Assembly: GCA_039030395.1 (NCBI GenBank)
Contig: JBCCEF010000013.1
Span: 62,001 to 126,000, forward strand
Length of the DNA stretch: 64,000 nt
Reading direction: 5' to 3'
Source of the DNA: Acidobacteriota bacterium
GTDB taxonomy: Bacteria; Acidobacteriota; Thermoanaerobaculia; Multivoradales; JBCCEF01
The translations under genes and the position numbers were made by a program. Under the pieces are notes generated by a model. The model searched no databases, had not been told where the DNA came from, and saw only the letters and a program-made list of their open reading frames with translations. Numbering within the stretch: position 1 is the stretch's first letter; every line of letters begins with the position of its first letter. Positions 52,320 to 59,782 of this stretch are shown piece after piece.

Positions 52320-53450
52320 CTACTCGTACACCATCCACAGCGGCCCCGGGAACAACCAGGAGAGCCCTTCGCGCAACCGGTCGCGCCAATTCTGCCAGTT
52401 GTGGCCGTCGCGGGCTTCGCGGTAGCGCACATCCATGCCCGCCGCCTGCAGCACCGGCACCATGGTGCGGTTCTCGTAGATCAGGGATTCGTAGATGCCG
52501 CAGCTCACATAGACCTTTTCCACCGGCCGGCCGGGCTCTTCCCGGAAGGCATTGACGAAGTCCGCCACCGGGTCAAAGGCCGGCGAACGGTTGTGCCGGC
52601 CGATGTCCGAGAAGGCAAAGGAGCCGGACTGGAGAAGCAACTGATCGAAGGTACCGGGATACTTCCAGGCGGCGTGGAGGGAGGCCACGCCACCGAAGCT
52701 CGCCCCCATCAAAGCCTTCGGCCCGGACACCGGGAAGGCCTTTTCGAGACTCGGCAGCAGCTCTTCCACCAGGTACTGGGCATGGCGCGGATCGGCGCCG
52801 TACTCTTTGATGCGGTCGCTCGACGAGGTCAGGGCGACGATCATCGGCGCGATCTCCAGCCGTTCGATGAGGTTGTCGAGTACCGTTTGAAGATCCGAGA
52901 AACGCAGGTAGTCGCGTCCGTCGTGGGCGAGCAACAGGGGATAGGTGCGATTGCGTCGAAAGCGCGCCGGCAAGTACACCGGCACCCGGCGGTTCTCGCC
53001 GAAGGCGGCGCTCCGCAGGCGCAGCTCATCGAGGGTACCGGAACGCGCCTCGGGATTCGGCAGAGTCCATTCCGGACGCTCGTAACCGGCGCCGTAGAAC
53101 ACCGAATTCTGGCCGAACGGATCGCTCGCCCGGTTTGGGTTGAGGGGATCGCAAATCAGCCGGTGGTGCTCGCCCTTCTCGATCTCCAGTTTGTATTCGA
53201 CGCGCGATTCGGCCGGCATCTCCACCGTAACGATCCACACGTCGGTACCCGGTAGACGCTCCATCTCCCGCGCCGAGGGCAGTCCGAAGATCCAGTGGCG
53301 AAGATGGACCGCGTCGGCCTCGCCGCGGTAGAAAAAAGTCGCCCGGGTACCGTCCTGGATGGGCGACTCCAGGCCTTCGAGGATCTGGTCGAGGGTGCCC
53401 GCCTCGGCCGCTTCCCGCAGGGCTTCGGCACGCGGCTTCTGAGGGCTCAC
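52320..53450 (-). CDS. Enterochelin-esterase-like hydrolase with N-terminal E-set domain
   Basis: From GTG 53450, overlapping the stop of the S51-like gene (GTGA), it has 376 residues. The first roughly 120 residues form an E-set/CBM48-like domain (ATFFYRGEADAVHLRHWIFG). The remaining part is a Fes/esterase-D-type hydrolase with ALMGASFGGVASLH (S251) and REARDGHNWQNWRDRL (catalytic His). Fes-type enzymes hydrolyse ester or amide bonds of catecholate siderophores, but the family is broad. In this operon it is likely to trim or release the ligated product. The frame is open upstream to 53879, but that stretch is antisense-shifted relative to the S51-like gene and has no domain. Confidence 0.87.
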   Translation of the reverse strand: MSPQKPRAEALREAAEAGTLDQILEGLESPIQDGTRATFFYRGEADAVHLRHWIFGLPSAREMERLPGTDVWIVTVEMPAESRVEYKLEIEKGEHHRLICDPLNPNRASDPFGQNSVFYGAGYERPEWTLPNPEARSGTLDELRLRSAAFGENRRVPVYLPARFRRNRTYPLLLAHDGRDYLRFSDLQTVLDNLIERLEIAPMIVALTSSSDRIKEYGADPRHAQYLVEELLPSLEKAFPVSGPKALMGASFGGVASLHAAWKYPGTFDQLLLQSGSFAFSDIGRHNRSPAFDPVADFVNAFREEPGRPVEKVYVSCGIYESLIYENRTMVPVLQAAGMDVRYREARDGHNWQNWRDRLREGLSWLFPGPLWMVYE

Positions 53451-54385
53451 CGCGAGCCTCCGGAGTTCGGCCGCCGAACGGCGCCGCTGGGGTACAAGAC
53501 CCGCACTCCCTGGCTTTCGACCCAACGACCATCGCGCACCACCAGGCGGGCACCGGCGTCCAAGGTGGTTGCCCGCAAGGGCGCAAAGCGCCGGGAGAAC
53601 AAAGCTACCCGCAGGGGGTCGGCGAGACGCAGACGGCGGGCCGCGTGGGGTAGCGGCAGAATGTCCGGCAGCAGCCCGAACCCGGACTCCAGGACTTCCG
53701 CATTGCCGGCGCCCTGCGGCGGGCTGTCGTGGAACAGCACGATCCGCTCCGCCAACACCATCGCCCCGGCGGACCAGGCGAACATCGGACGCTCTCCCAC
53801 TTCCGGCAGTACATCGAACAAGCGCAGCCGATTGAGCAGCACGGCGACGTGGCCGCCGGCGATGGCCAGGGCCTCGCAATCGGTGAGTTCCTCGAGAATC
53901 TCGGCGCGATGCTCCTCCAGCGCCTCGCTGACCTCCCCCCGGCGTTCGTCCTCGAACTGTCGGTGGGTCTCGCGTACCCGATTTTGGAGATGGGTGTCGA
54001 GGTCCCGCAGGGCCTCGATGGCGGCCGCCTGCTCCGGCTCGACGACCTCCGGTTCGTCCTTGCGCCGCAGGAGCTCGCGGGCGGCGCCGAGGGTGGCGTC
54101 GAGGCGCAGGCGATAGAGCTTCTGGAGTTCCTTGAGGCGATTCTGCCGCCGCCGCAGAGCGGCGAACAGCGCTTCATCGGCGGCAAAGACCTGCTCGGCC
54201 CGGTAGTGCAGACGCAGGTTCACCACCCGCCGGCCGAGATGGTCGCGCAGCTCCGCGTCTTCCCCCTCGCGCTCCTGCCATCCGGCGGTCACCGCCGCGA
54301 TGCGGCCGCTGATGCCGAGGGAATCCACCTCTCGACGCAGGCTGGGCTCGAACCGCTGCGGTCCGAGCAAGACGAGATCCGCCAT
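53447..54385 (-). CDS. S51/cyanophycinase-like serine peptidase with helical insertion
   Basis: This 312-residue protein has ALAIAGGHVAVLLNRL (about 172-187) and FAWSAGAMVLAERIVLFHDS (202-221). The GxSAG-like AWSAGAM elbow places the nucleophile Ser at S205, and H247 (PLPHAARRL) is the likely catalytic His. This is the pattern of peptidase E/cyanophycinase in the class I GATase-like superfamily. Residues about 70-170 are a long charged helical insertion, probably a coiled coil, not present in standard S51 enzymes. S51 enzymes cleave after Asp or degrade amide-linked polymers such as cyanophycin, so a role in turnover of the operon's product is plausible. Confidence 0.82.
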   Translation of the reverse strand: MADLVLLGPQRFEPSLRREVDSLGISGRIAAVTAGWQEREGEDAELRDHLGRRVVNLRLHYRAEQVFAADEALFAALRRRQNRLKELQKLYRLRLDATLGAARELLRRKDEPEVVEPEQAAAIEALRDLDTHLQNRVRETHRQFEDERRGEVSEALEEHRAEILEELTDCEALAIAGGHVAVLLNRLRLFDVLPEVGERPMFAWSAGAMVLAERIVLFHDSPPQGAGNAEVLESGFGLLPDILPLPHAARRLRLADPLRVALFSRRFAPLRATTLDAGARLVVRDGRWVESQGVRVLYPSGAVRRPNSGGSR

Positions 54386-54432
54386 CGACCTACGGTCTCT
54401 CTGATTTGAAATTCGCGGCGACCGGCCGCGGT

Positions 54433-55539
54433 TCAGGCGATGCCTTCGGCGGTCTCGCGAATGAGCTGATCCACCACCGCCTCGAACTTGCCGGTCTGCT
54501 CGAAGGTGGCGATCTGGCGGTCGGCGCTGGTGCCCTCGGCGAGGATGGTGCGAACGTACTCCACCTCTTTACGAATCTCCAGGTCGTCGACCACGTCGTC
54601 CACCATCTCGAGCAACTCCTCCACCAGCACCTCCATTGGCACTTCCTGCTGGCGGCCGAAGTCGATCAGATTGCCGCGGATGCCGTAGCGCACGGCGCGC
54701 CACTTGTTCTCGGTCACCAGTTCGTGGCGGTAGCGACGCCAAGACTGGTTGGCGCGGCGCAGGCGGATCAACTTGGTGCAGATGGCCAAGATCAGCGCGG
54801 CGATGCAGATCGCCTCGTCGACCTTGGTGCAGATGTCGCAGATCCGGAATTCGAGGGTGGGGAACGTCGAGTGCGGGCGCATGTCCCACCAGATGGTCGA
54901 GCCGTCTTCGATCGAGCCGGTGCGGGTGAGGGTGTTGAGGAAGTACTCATACTCGCTGAAGGACTTGAAGGCCGGCGGCGGGCCGGTGCGCGGCAGACTC
55001 TCGAACACCACCGAGCGGTAGGACTTCAAACCGGTGGCCCGACCGTGCCAGAAGGGCGAGCTAGTGGATAGGGCCAGCAGGTGCGGCAGGAAGTACCGCG
55101 CCTGATCCATCACGTCGATCAACAACTCCTTGTCGGCAATGCCAACGTGGACGTGCATGCCGAAGATCAGCATCCGCCGAGCCACCTCGGCCATCGCCTT
55201 CTCGTGCTTGGCGTAGCGCTCCGCCGGGGTGACCTTCTGCTCCGTCCACTTTGAGAACGGATGGGTACTGGCGGCGGCGACCGTCAGCCCGTGACTCGAC
55301 GCCAGTTCGCTGACCGAGCGGCGCAGCCGCTTGACCTCTTCCCGCGCCTCGTCGATGGAGCGGCAAATCTTGCTGCCCACCTCGACCTGGGAGGTCAGAA
55401 ACTCCGGCTTGAGCTGATCCTTGAGGATCATTCGACCTTCTTCGAAGAACTCTTGAACGTAGGAGGTGACCTCCCGCGACTCCGGTTCGATAAGTTGGTA
55501 CTCCTCTTCGATACCGATCGTAAAATCCGCTTTCGGCAT
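54433..55539 (-). CDS. GCS2/YbdK-family carboxylate-amine ligase
   Basis: This 368-residue protein has FTIGIEEEYQLIEPESREV (6-24), the start of the glutamine-synthetase-fold GCS2 domain with acidic Mg/ATP ligands. PEFLTSQVEVGSKICRS, LIFGMHVHVGI and FPTLEFRICDICTKV follow, all typical of YbdK-type glutamate-cysteine ligase homologues. It should join the gamma-carboxylate of glutamate or a similar acid to an amine with ATP. The true amine is not known, and YbdK proteins have only weak glutathione-synthesis activity. It is the first gene of the operon, 47 bases before the S51-like gene. Confidence 0.92.
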   Translation of the reverse strand: MPKADFTIGIEEEYQLIEPESREVTSYVQEFFEEGRMILKDQLKPEFLTSQVEVGSKICRSIDEAREEVKRLRRSVSELASSHGLTVAAASTHPFSKWTEQKVTPAERYAKHEKAMAEVARRMLIFGMHVHVGIADKELLIDVMDQARYFLPHLLALSTSSPFWHGRATGLKSYRSVVFESLPRTGPPPAFKSFSEYEYFLNTLTRTGSIEDGSTIWWDMRPHSTFPTLEFRICDICTKVDEAICIAALILAICTKLIRLRRANQSWRRYRHELVTENKWRAVRYGIRGNLIDFGRQQEVPMEVLVEELLEMVDDVVDDLEIRKEVEYVRTILAEGTSADRQIATFEQTGKFEAVVDQLIRETAEGIA

Positions 55540-55584
55540 AGCTTCTGGTCTCCTTGGCAGAGGTCGTAGAGAAAAGTGTACCAG

Positions 55585-55636
55585 CTAGCCCCGTCCCCGG
55601 CGGCAAGCCGCCGCCGAGCCCTCGCGGCTCGGTCGC
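55585..55636 (+). repeat. Truncated copy F of the structured repeat
   Basis: AGCTAGCCCCGTCCCCGGC is related to the repeat core, and it is followed by a GGCGGC/GCCGCC stem and GGCTCGGTCGCG, the distal end also seen in copies B and C. The stop-adjacent hairpin is missing and no gene ends here. It lies between the divergent GCS2 and DUF4388 genes and so may overlap their promoters. Confidence 0.6.
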
Positions 55637-55715
55637 GTGGCACCCGACGTCCTCTTCGGAGTTGATCGTTTGCTCCGTGCAGTGGTTCGAGTATTCTTCT
55701 CCCCAGAGTCTTCAC

Positions 55716-56891
55716 ATGACGACGAGCGACGAGAACGCCCCGCGGACACGGTCCCCCGGCGGCCGGGGAAGGTACCGGGTGCTGGTGGACGCGCCGGAGC
55801 TGCTGATGCTGGGGAAAACAGCGGCGACGGCGGGACAGCGCGTGCTGATGGCTGGCGAGGTGCTGACCCCGAGCACCGTCCTCGAAGTGATCAACGTCAT
55901 CGCATCCTCCCGCTGGGTGGGCGATCTGCATCTCTACGGAACGGATTCTCACCGCGTCCTCGGCCTGGCCAAGGGGGTACTGCTGCATGCGCGATCGGAT
56001 CACCCGGACGATCGCCTCGACCGGGTGCTGTTCCGCTCCGGCGCGGTGCGGCCGGCGCGCCTGAGCAATCTGCTGCCGGAGATCCGGCCGGAGCAGCGCC
56101 TCGGCGAGGTGCTGGTGGAGCGCGGCTGGATCACCCGCCAGCAGCTATTCGAACATCTGCAGCTCCAGATGAAGGAGATCCTCCTGTCGGCGGTGCTGGC
56201 GGAGCGCGGCACTTTCGTGTTCAGCGTGTCCGACGAACCCGCTCCACCGCCCGACGCCACCGCTCACATCGCCATTCAGCACCTGATCCTGTCCGCTGCC
56301 GAGCGGGTCGACACCTTCGCCTCCTTCCGCAAGCTGGTGCCGGACTCGAATCAGTGCCCGTGGGTGGAAGCCGGCCTCGACGTCACCTCTCTCGATGCCG
56401 CCGCCCGGCGCATCGTGGGCCTGTGCGACGGCGAGCGCAGCGTGCGGGAGATCGCCTGCGAGAGCTGGCTCGGAAAGTACGCGGCGATGGAGGCGATCTA
56501 CCACCTGGTGCGGCAGGGAGGGCTCCGGCTGATGCCGCCGCGACGGACCGCCGAGGAAGCGGCCACCGCTCTCGCCGGCCCCTTCAACGAAGTGCTGGAA
56601 GAGCTGTACCATGCCGATGGCGACGAGGAGCGGGGCCGCCGGGAGGTGCGCGAGTGGGTGGAGGCCAACGGCTTGCTCGACCACTGCCTCGACGACCGCA
56701 GCCTTCTCGATGCGGATCGCCTCGCCCTAGGCCTCGGAGAGCATCCCTCCGAGCACCAGATCGACGCCTTGCGCTCGGCCCTCCACGAGCTGGCGGCCTA
56801 CGCCTTGTTCACCGTCTCCCTACGGCTTCCCCGCCCCGAGGAGCGGGCGCTGGCGCAGCGGCTGCACCAGCGGCTCAGGGACTTGGGTTGA
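55716..56891 (+). CDS. DUF4388 (PATAN-like) protein
   Basis: From ATG 55716 the protein has 391 residues. Residues about 30-190 have the DUF4388/PATAN layout (TPSTVLEVINVIASSRWVGDLHL, LLHARSDHP, QRLGEVLVERGWITRQQLFEHL), a domain linked to gliding, two-component signalling and type IV pilus systems in deltaproteobacteria and Acidobacteriota. A C-terminal helical region (about 240-390) contains IACESWLGKYAAMEAIYHLV. No enzymatic residues are apparent. The upstream frame is open to 55554 but passes through repeat copy F. The 3' end overlaps the convergent amidohydrolase by 17 bases. Confidence 0.78.
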   Translation: MTTSDENAPRTRSPGGRGRYRVLVDAPELLMLGKTAATAGQRVLMAGEVLTPSTVLEVINVIASSRWVGDLHLYGTDSHRVLGLAKGVLLHARSDHPDDRLDRVLFRSGAVRPARLSNLLPEIRPEQRLGEVLVERGWITRQQLFEHLQLQMKEILLSAVLAERGTFVFSVSDEPAPPPDATAHIAIQHLILSAAERVDTFASFRKLVPDSNQCPWVEAGLDVTSLDAAARRIVGLCDGERSVREIACESWLGKYAAMEAIYHLVRQGGLRLMPPRRTAEEAATALAGPFNEVLEELYHADGDEERGRREVREWVEANGLLDHCLDDRSLLDADRLALGLGEHPSEHQIDALRSALHELAAYALFTVSLRLPRPEERALAQRLHQRLRDLG

Positions 56892-58179
56892 CCCGGTACA
56901 CGGGCAGGGTGTCGTCTTCAAGGTCCCGATAGCGGTCCCGCAGGCGCGTCTGGCGGTTTTCGAGCGAGATTTCCTCTCCCCGGATGAAGATGTGCTCCGG
57001 GAAGCTGGTGACCTCCAGGGGATCGCCGTCCCACACCACCAGATCCGCTTCCATGCCGGGTTCCAGAGTTCCCCAGGAGTCGGCGAGGCCCCAGATCTCC
57101 GCCGGGGCAGAGGTCATCGCCGCCAGCGCGACCTCCCAGGGTAGGCCGTAGGCTACGGCGTTGCCGGCGCCCTGGCGGAGGTTGCGGGCGTTGTGGGCGT
57201 CTCCGGTGTAGAAGGCGATGGTGACGCCGGCGGCGTGCAGCCGGGACGCCGCCTCCACAGTGGCTCCCAGCCGCTCGAAGCTCGCCGGCAGGTTGTCGAA
57301 GGGATTGAGCACCACCGGCACCCCCGCCGCCGCCAGCTCAGGGGCCACCTTCCAGGCCTCGGTGGCGCCGATCAGCACCAGCCGCAGGTCGAACTCGGTG
57401 CCCAGCCGCAGCATCGCCCGGATGTCGCTCGCCCGGTGGGCGTAGACGGCGAAGGGCAGCTCCCCGGCGATCACCGGCTGCAGCGCCTCCAGGTCCTTGC
57501 GGCTGGCGGAGTACTCGCGACGCTCGCCGCGCGCGAAGGCCTCGCCGTGATCGCCGAAGTCGCGAGCGTCTTCGAACAGCTCGCGCAGGCGGGCCAGGGC
57601 CGCCGCCCGGGAACCGCCGGCGCGGCGGGCCCCTTCCTCGCCGTAGACGGCGAACATCGCCGCCGGCGACAGCACCACCGGATCGGCCGCGGAGCCGAGG
57701 TGGATGGCGGCGCCCAAGCCGGCGACCGGGCCGCTGCGGGCCTGCGGCGCCACCACCGCCCGGGTGAGGCCTTCCACCCGGTTGGCGGCGATCAAGGCCG
57801 AAGCCGGGTTGACGGCGTCCACCACTTCGAAGGCCGCCGTCCAGCGCGGATCCTCCGTCGCCGAATCGACGGTGGACGATTCGAGGGAGATCTCGATCAG
57901 CCCCAACCGGCTGACGGAATCGATCAAGCCGGGGGTCACCACCTTGCCGGTGGCGTCGATCACCCGCGCGCCGGAGGGCACTTCGAGGTCCAAACCGACG
58001 GCCCGCAGCACACCGTTCTCGATGACCAAGGTCGCGTTCTCGAGGGTGCCGGAGGGTCCGAGGGTGTGCACCGTGGCGCCGCGCACGGCAACCGTCTCGG
58101 CCGCCGCCGGCGCCAGAAACAGCACACCGAAAAGGCCCAGGAGAAAAACCGGCCGCAAAGATCCGATGAACACCCTCAT
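56875..58179 (-). CDS. Exported amidohydrolase-like protein lacking the HxH metal motif
   Basis: From ATG 58179 (overlapping the upstream stop as ATGA) it has 434 residues with a signal peptide (VFLLGLFGVLFLAPAAA). The amidohydrolase fold is clear: VVTPGLIDSVSRLGL, FYTGDAHNARNL, EADLVVWDGDPLEV. In active members TPGLIDxHxH holds two metals; here it reads IDSVS. The later His after the fourth strand is also absent (LIGATEAW), though FAVYAHRASDI keeps one. It is likely inactive or has a different metal site. It is paired with an intact paralogue directly upstream, suggesting a complex or a divergent copy. Confidence 0.85.
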   Translation of the reverse strand: MRVFIGSLRPVFLLGLFGVLFLAPAAAETVAVRGATVHTLGPSGTLENATLVIENGVLRAVGLDLEVPSGARVIDATGKVVTPGLIDSVSRLGLIEISLESSTVDSATEDPRWTAAFEVVDAVNPASALIAANRVEGLTRAVVAPQARSGPVAGLGAAIHLGSAADPVVLSPAAMFAVYGEEGARRAGGSRAAALARLRELFEDARDFGDHGEAFARGERREYSASRKDLEALQPVIAGELPFAVYAHRASDIRAMLRLGTEFDLRLVLIGATEAWKVAPELAAAGVPVVLNPFDNLPASFERLGATVEAASRLHAAGVTIAFYTGDAHNARNLRQGAGNAVAYGLPWEVALAAMTSAPAEIWGLADSWGTLEPGMEADLVVWDGDPLEVTSFPEHIFIRGEEISLENRQTRLRDRYRDLEDDTLPVYRVNPSP

Positions 58180-59636
58180 GGCCCCGCCTCCGTCAGGCCC
58201 AACTCGAAATCGGTGAGCGGTTGGAGCGCCGGATCGCGCCGGTCGTAGCGCGGCACGCCGTCGATCCACACCCGTTCCGCCCGGCTGTAGACGCTGAAGG
58301 GATCACCGCTCCACAGCACCACGTCCGCCGCCTTGCCAACCTCCAGGCTGCCGGTGCGATCGGCGATGCCAACGGCCCGGGCGGGATTCGAGGTGATCCA
58401 GCGGATGGCGTCCTCCGGGCCGAGATCCATCCCCATGCGGTTACCCGCCGCCATTGCCTTGGCCGCCTCCTGGTTGAGGCGCTGGATGCCGCGCTCGGAA
58501 TCCGAATGGACGATGGCACAAGCACCGGCCTTCTCCACCAGGGCGATGTTCTCCCGGATACCGTCGAAGGCTTCGAGCTTGAAGCCCCACCAATCCGCCC
58601 ACATGGCGGCACAGACGTCTTCTCGGGCGAGGAGGTCGGCTATCTTGTAGGCCTCGACGGCGTGATGGAAGGCGCTCACCCGGTAGCCGAACTCCTCCGC
58701 CAGATCCATCACCCAGGCCATCTCTTCGGCTCGATAGCAGTGCATCTGCACCAGGATCTCGCCGTCGAGGACGCCGGCCAGGGTTTCGAGGGACAGGTCG
58801 CGCGGCGGCGGAGACTTGTCGCCCTGTTCGTCGCCGGCAGCCTTTTTCTTGCGGTACTCCTCATGTTTGCGACGGTATTCGGCGGCGTCGATCCAGGCGG
58901 CCCGGTAGCCGGCGAAGTTGCCCATGCGGGTGGAGGGAAAGCGCTGGCGATTGCCGTACACCCGCTTCGGATTCTCGCCGCAGGCCATCTTCAGGGTGTA
59001 GGGCGCGCCGGGGAACTTCATCTCCCGCACCGTGCGGGCCGGCACGTTCTTGACCGTCACCCCGCGCCCGCCGATCAGGTTCGCCGATCCGGGGAGGAGA
59101 GTGAGGCTGGTCACCCCGCCGGCCAGAGCCCGCGGGAAGCCCGGATCCTGGGTCCATACGGAGTGCTCCGCGTAGACCTGAGCGGTGACCGGGTTGGTGA
59201 CTTCATTGCCGTCCTGGGTGGAGTTGAGGCCCGGTGAGGGATACACCCCCAGGTGGGAGTGGACATCGATGATGCCCGGCGTCACCCAGCGTCCGGCGGC
59301 GTCGACGCGCCGCACGCCCGATGGCGCCTCGAGGGTCTCGCCCGCCCCGGCGACGGCGGCGACCTCACCATCCGCCAGCAGGAGCGAAGCGCCGTCATGC
59401 CGTTCGCCGGTGCCGGTGAGGATCACCGCGTTTTCGATCAGCACCGCCGCGGTCGAGGGGGCGCGGTAGGTCGAACCGTAGGGATCGTCCGCACCGCGGG
59501 ATGGAGAGTCCTCGGCGTGGGCCGTTGCCTCGGCATCGGGACTCACCGCACCGGTCGAGGCACAGGCCACCAGACCGACGGCGGCAAACGTCGCCAGCAG
59601 AGATTGGAGCGCGGAATGGGAACGTTGTCGCTTCAT
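58176..59636 (-). CDS. Amidohydrolase lipoprotein, metal site intact
   Basis: From ATG 59636 it has 486 residues. A lipobox VGLVAC (Cys25) predicts lipid attachment. VTPGIIDVHSHLGVYPS holds the HxH, QMHCYRAEEM and RVSAFHHAVEAYK hold later His residues and AIVHSDSERG the catalytic Asp. The family includes imidazolonepropionase-like and prolidase-like exported hydrolases. The substrate is not clear; a dipeptide or cyclic amide is an inference. The frame is open upstream to 59804, but the extra part has no signal features. It is followed without gap by the degenerate paralogue. Confidence 0.87.
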   Translation of the reverse strand: MKRQRSHSALQSLLATFAAVGLVACASTGAVSPDAEATAHAEDSPSRGADDPYGSTYRAPSTAAVLIENAVILTGTGERHDGASLLLADGEVAAVAGAGETLEAPSGVRRVDAAGRWVTPGIIDVHSHLGVYPSPGLNSTQDGNEVTNPVTAQVYAEHSVWTQDPGFPRALAGGVTSLTLLPGSANLIGGRGVTVKNVPARTVREMKFPGAPYTLKMACGENPKRVYGNRQRFPSTRMGNFAGYRAAWIDAAEYRRKHEEYRKKKAAGDEQGDKSPPPRDLSLETLAGVLDGEILVQMHCYRAEEMAWVMDLAEEFGYRVSAFHHAVEAYKIADLLAREDVCAAMWADWWGFKLEAFDGIRENIALVEKAGACAIVHSDSERGIQRLNQEAAKAMAAGNRMGMDLGPEDAIRWITSNPARAVGIADRTGSLEVGKAADVVLWSGDPFSVYSRAERVWIDGVPRYDRRDPALQPLTDFELGLTEAGP

Positions 59637-59728
59637 GGATGCGGCGAAATGTAGCACAGGGCCGGACGACTTTCCGGAGCCGTTGCGGTAGCGGAGCGGG
59701 GTCCCACCAACGTTGCGCCGGAAAGCAA

Positions 59729-59757
59729 AACGGCGGCCCCGATGAGGAGCCGCCGTT
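59729..59757 (-). terminator. Intrinsic terminator downstream of the metallopeptidase gene
   Basis: On the minus strand AACGGCGGC pairs with GCCGCCGTT around an 11-base loop, followed by TTGCTTT. It lies about 25 bases after the stop of the metallopeptidase gene. This is a convincing Rho-independent terminator. Confidence 0.75.
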
Positions 59758-59782
59758 CGAGGCGTCCGTTGCGCTGCCAGAA

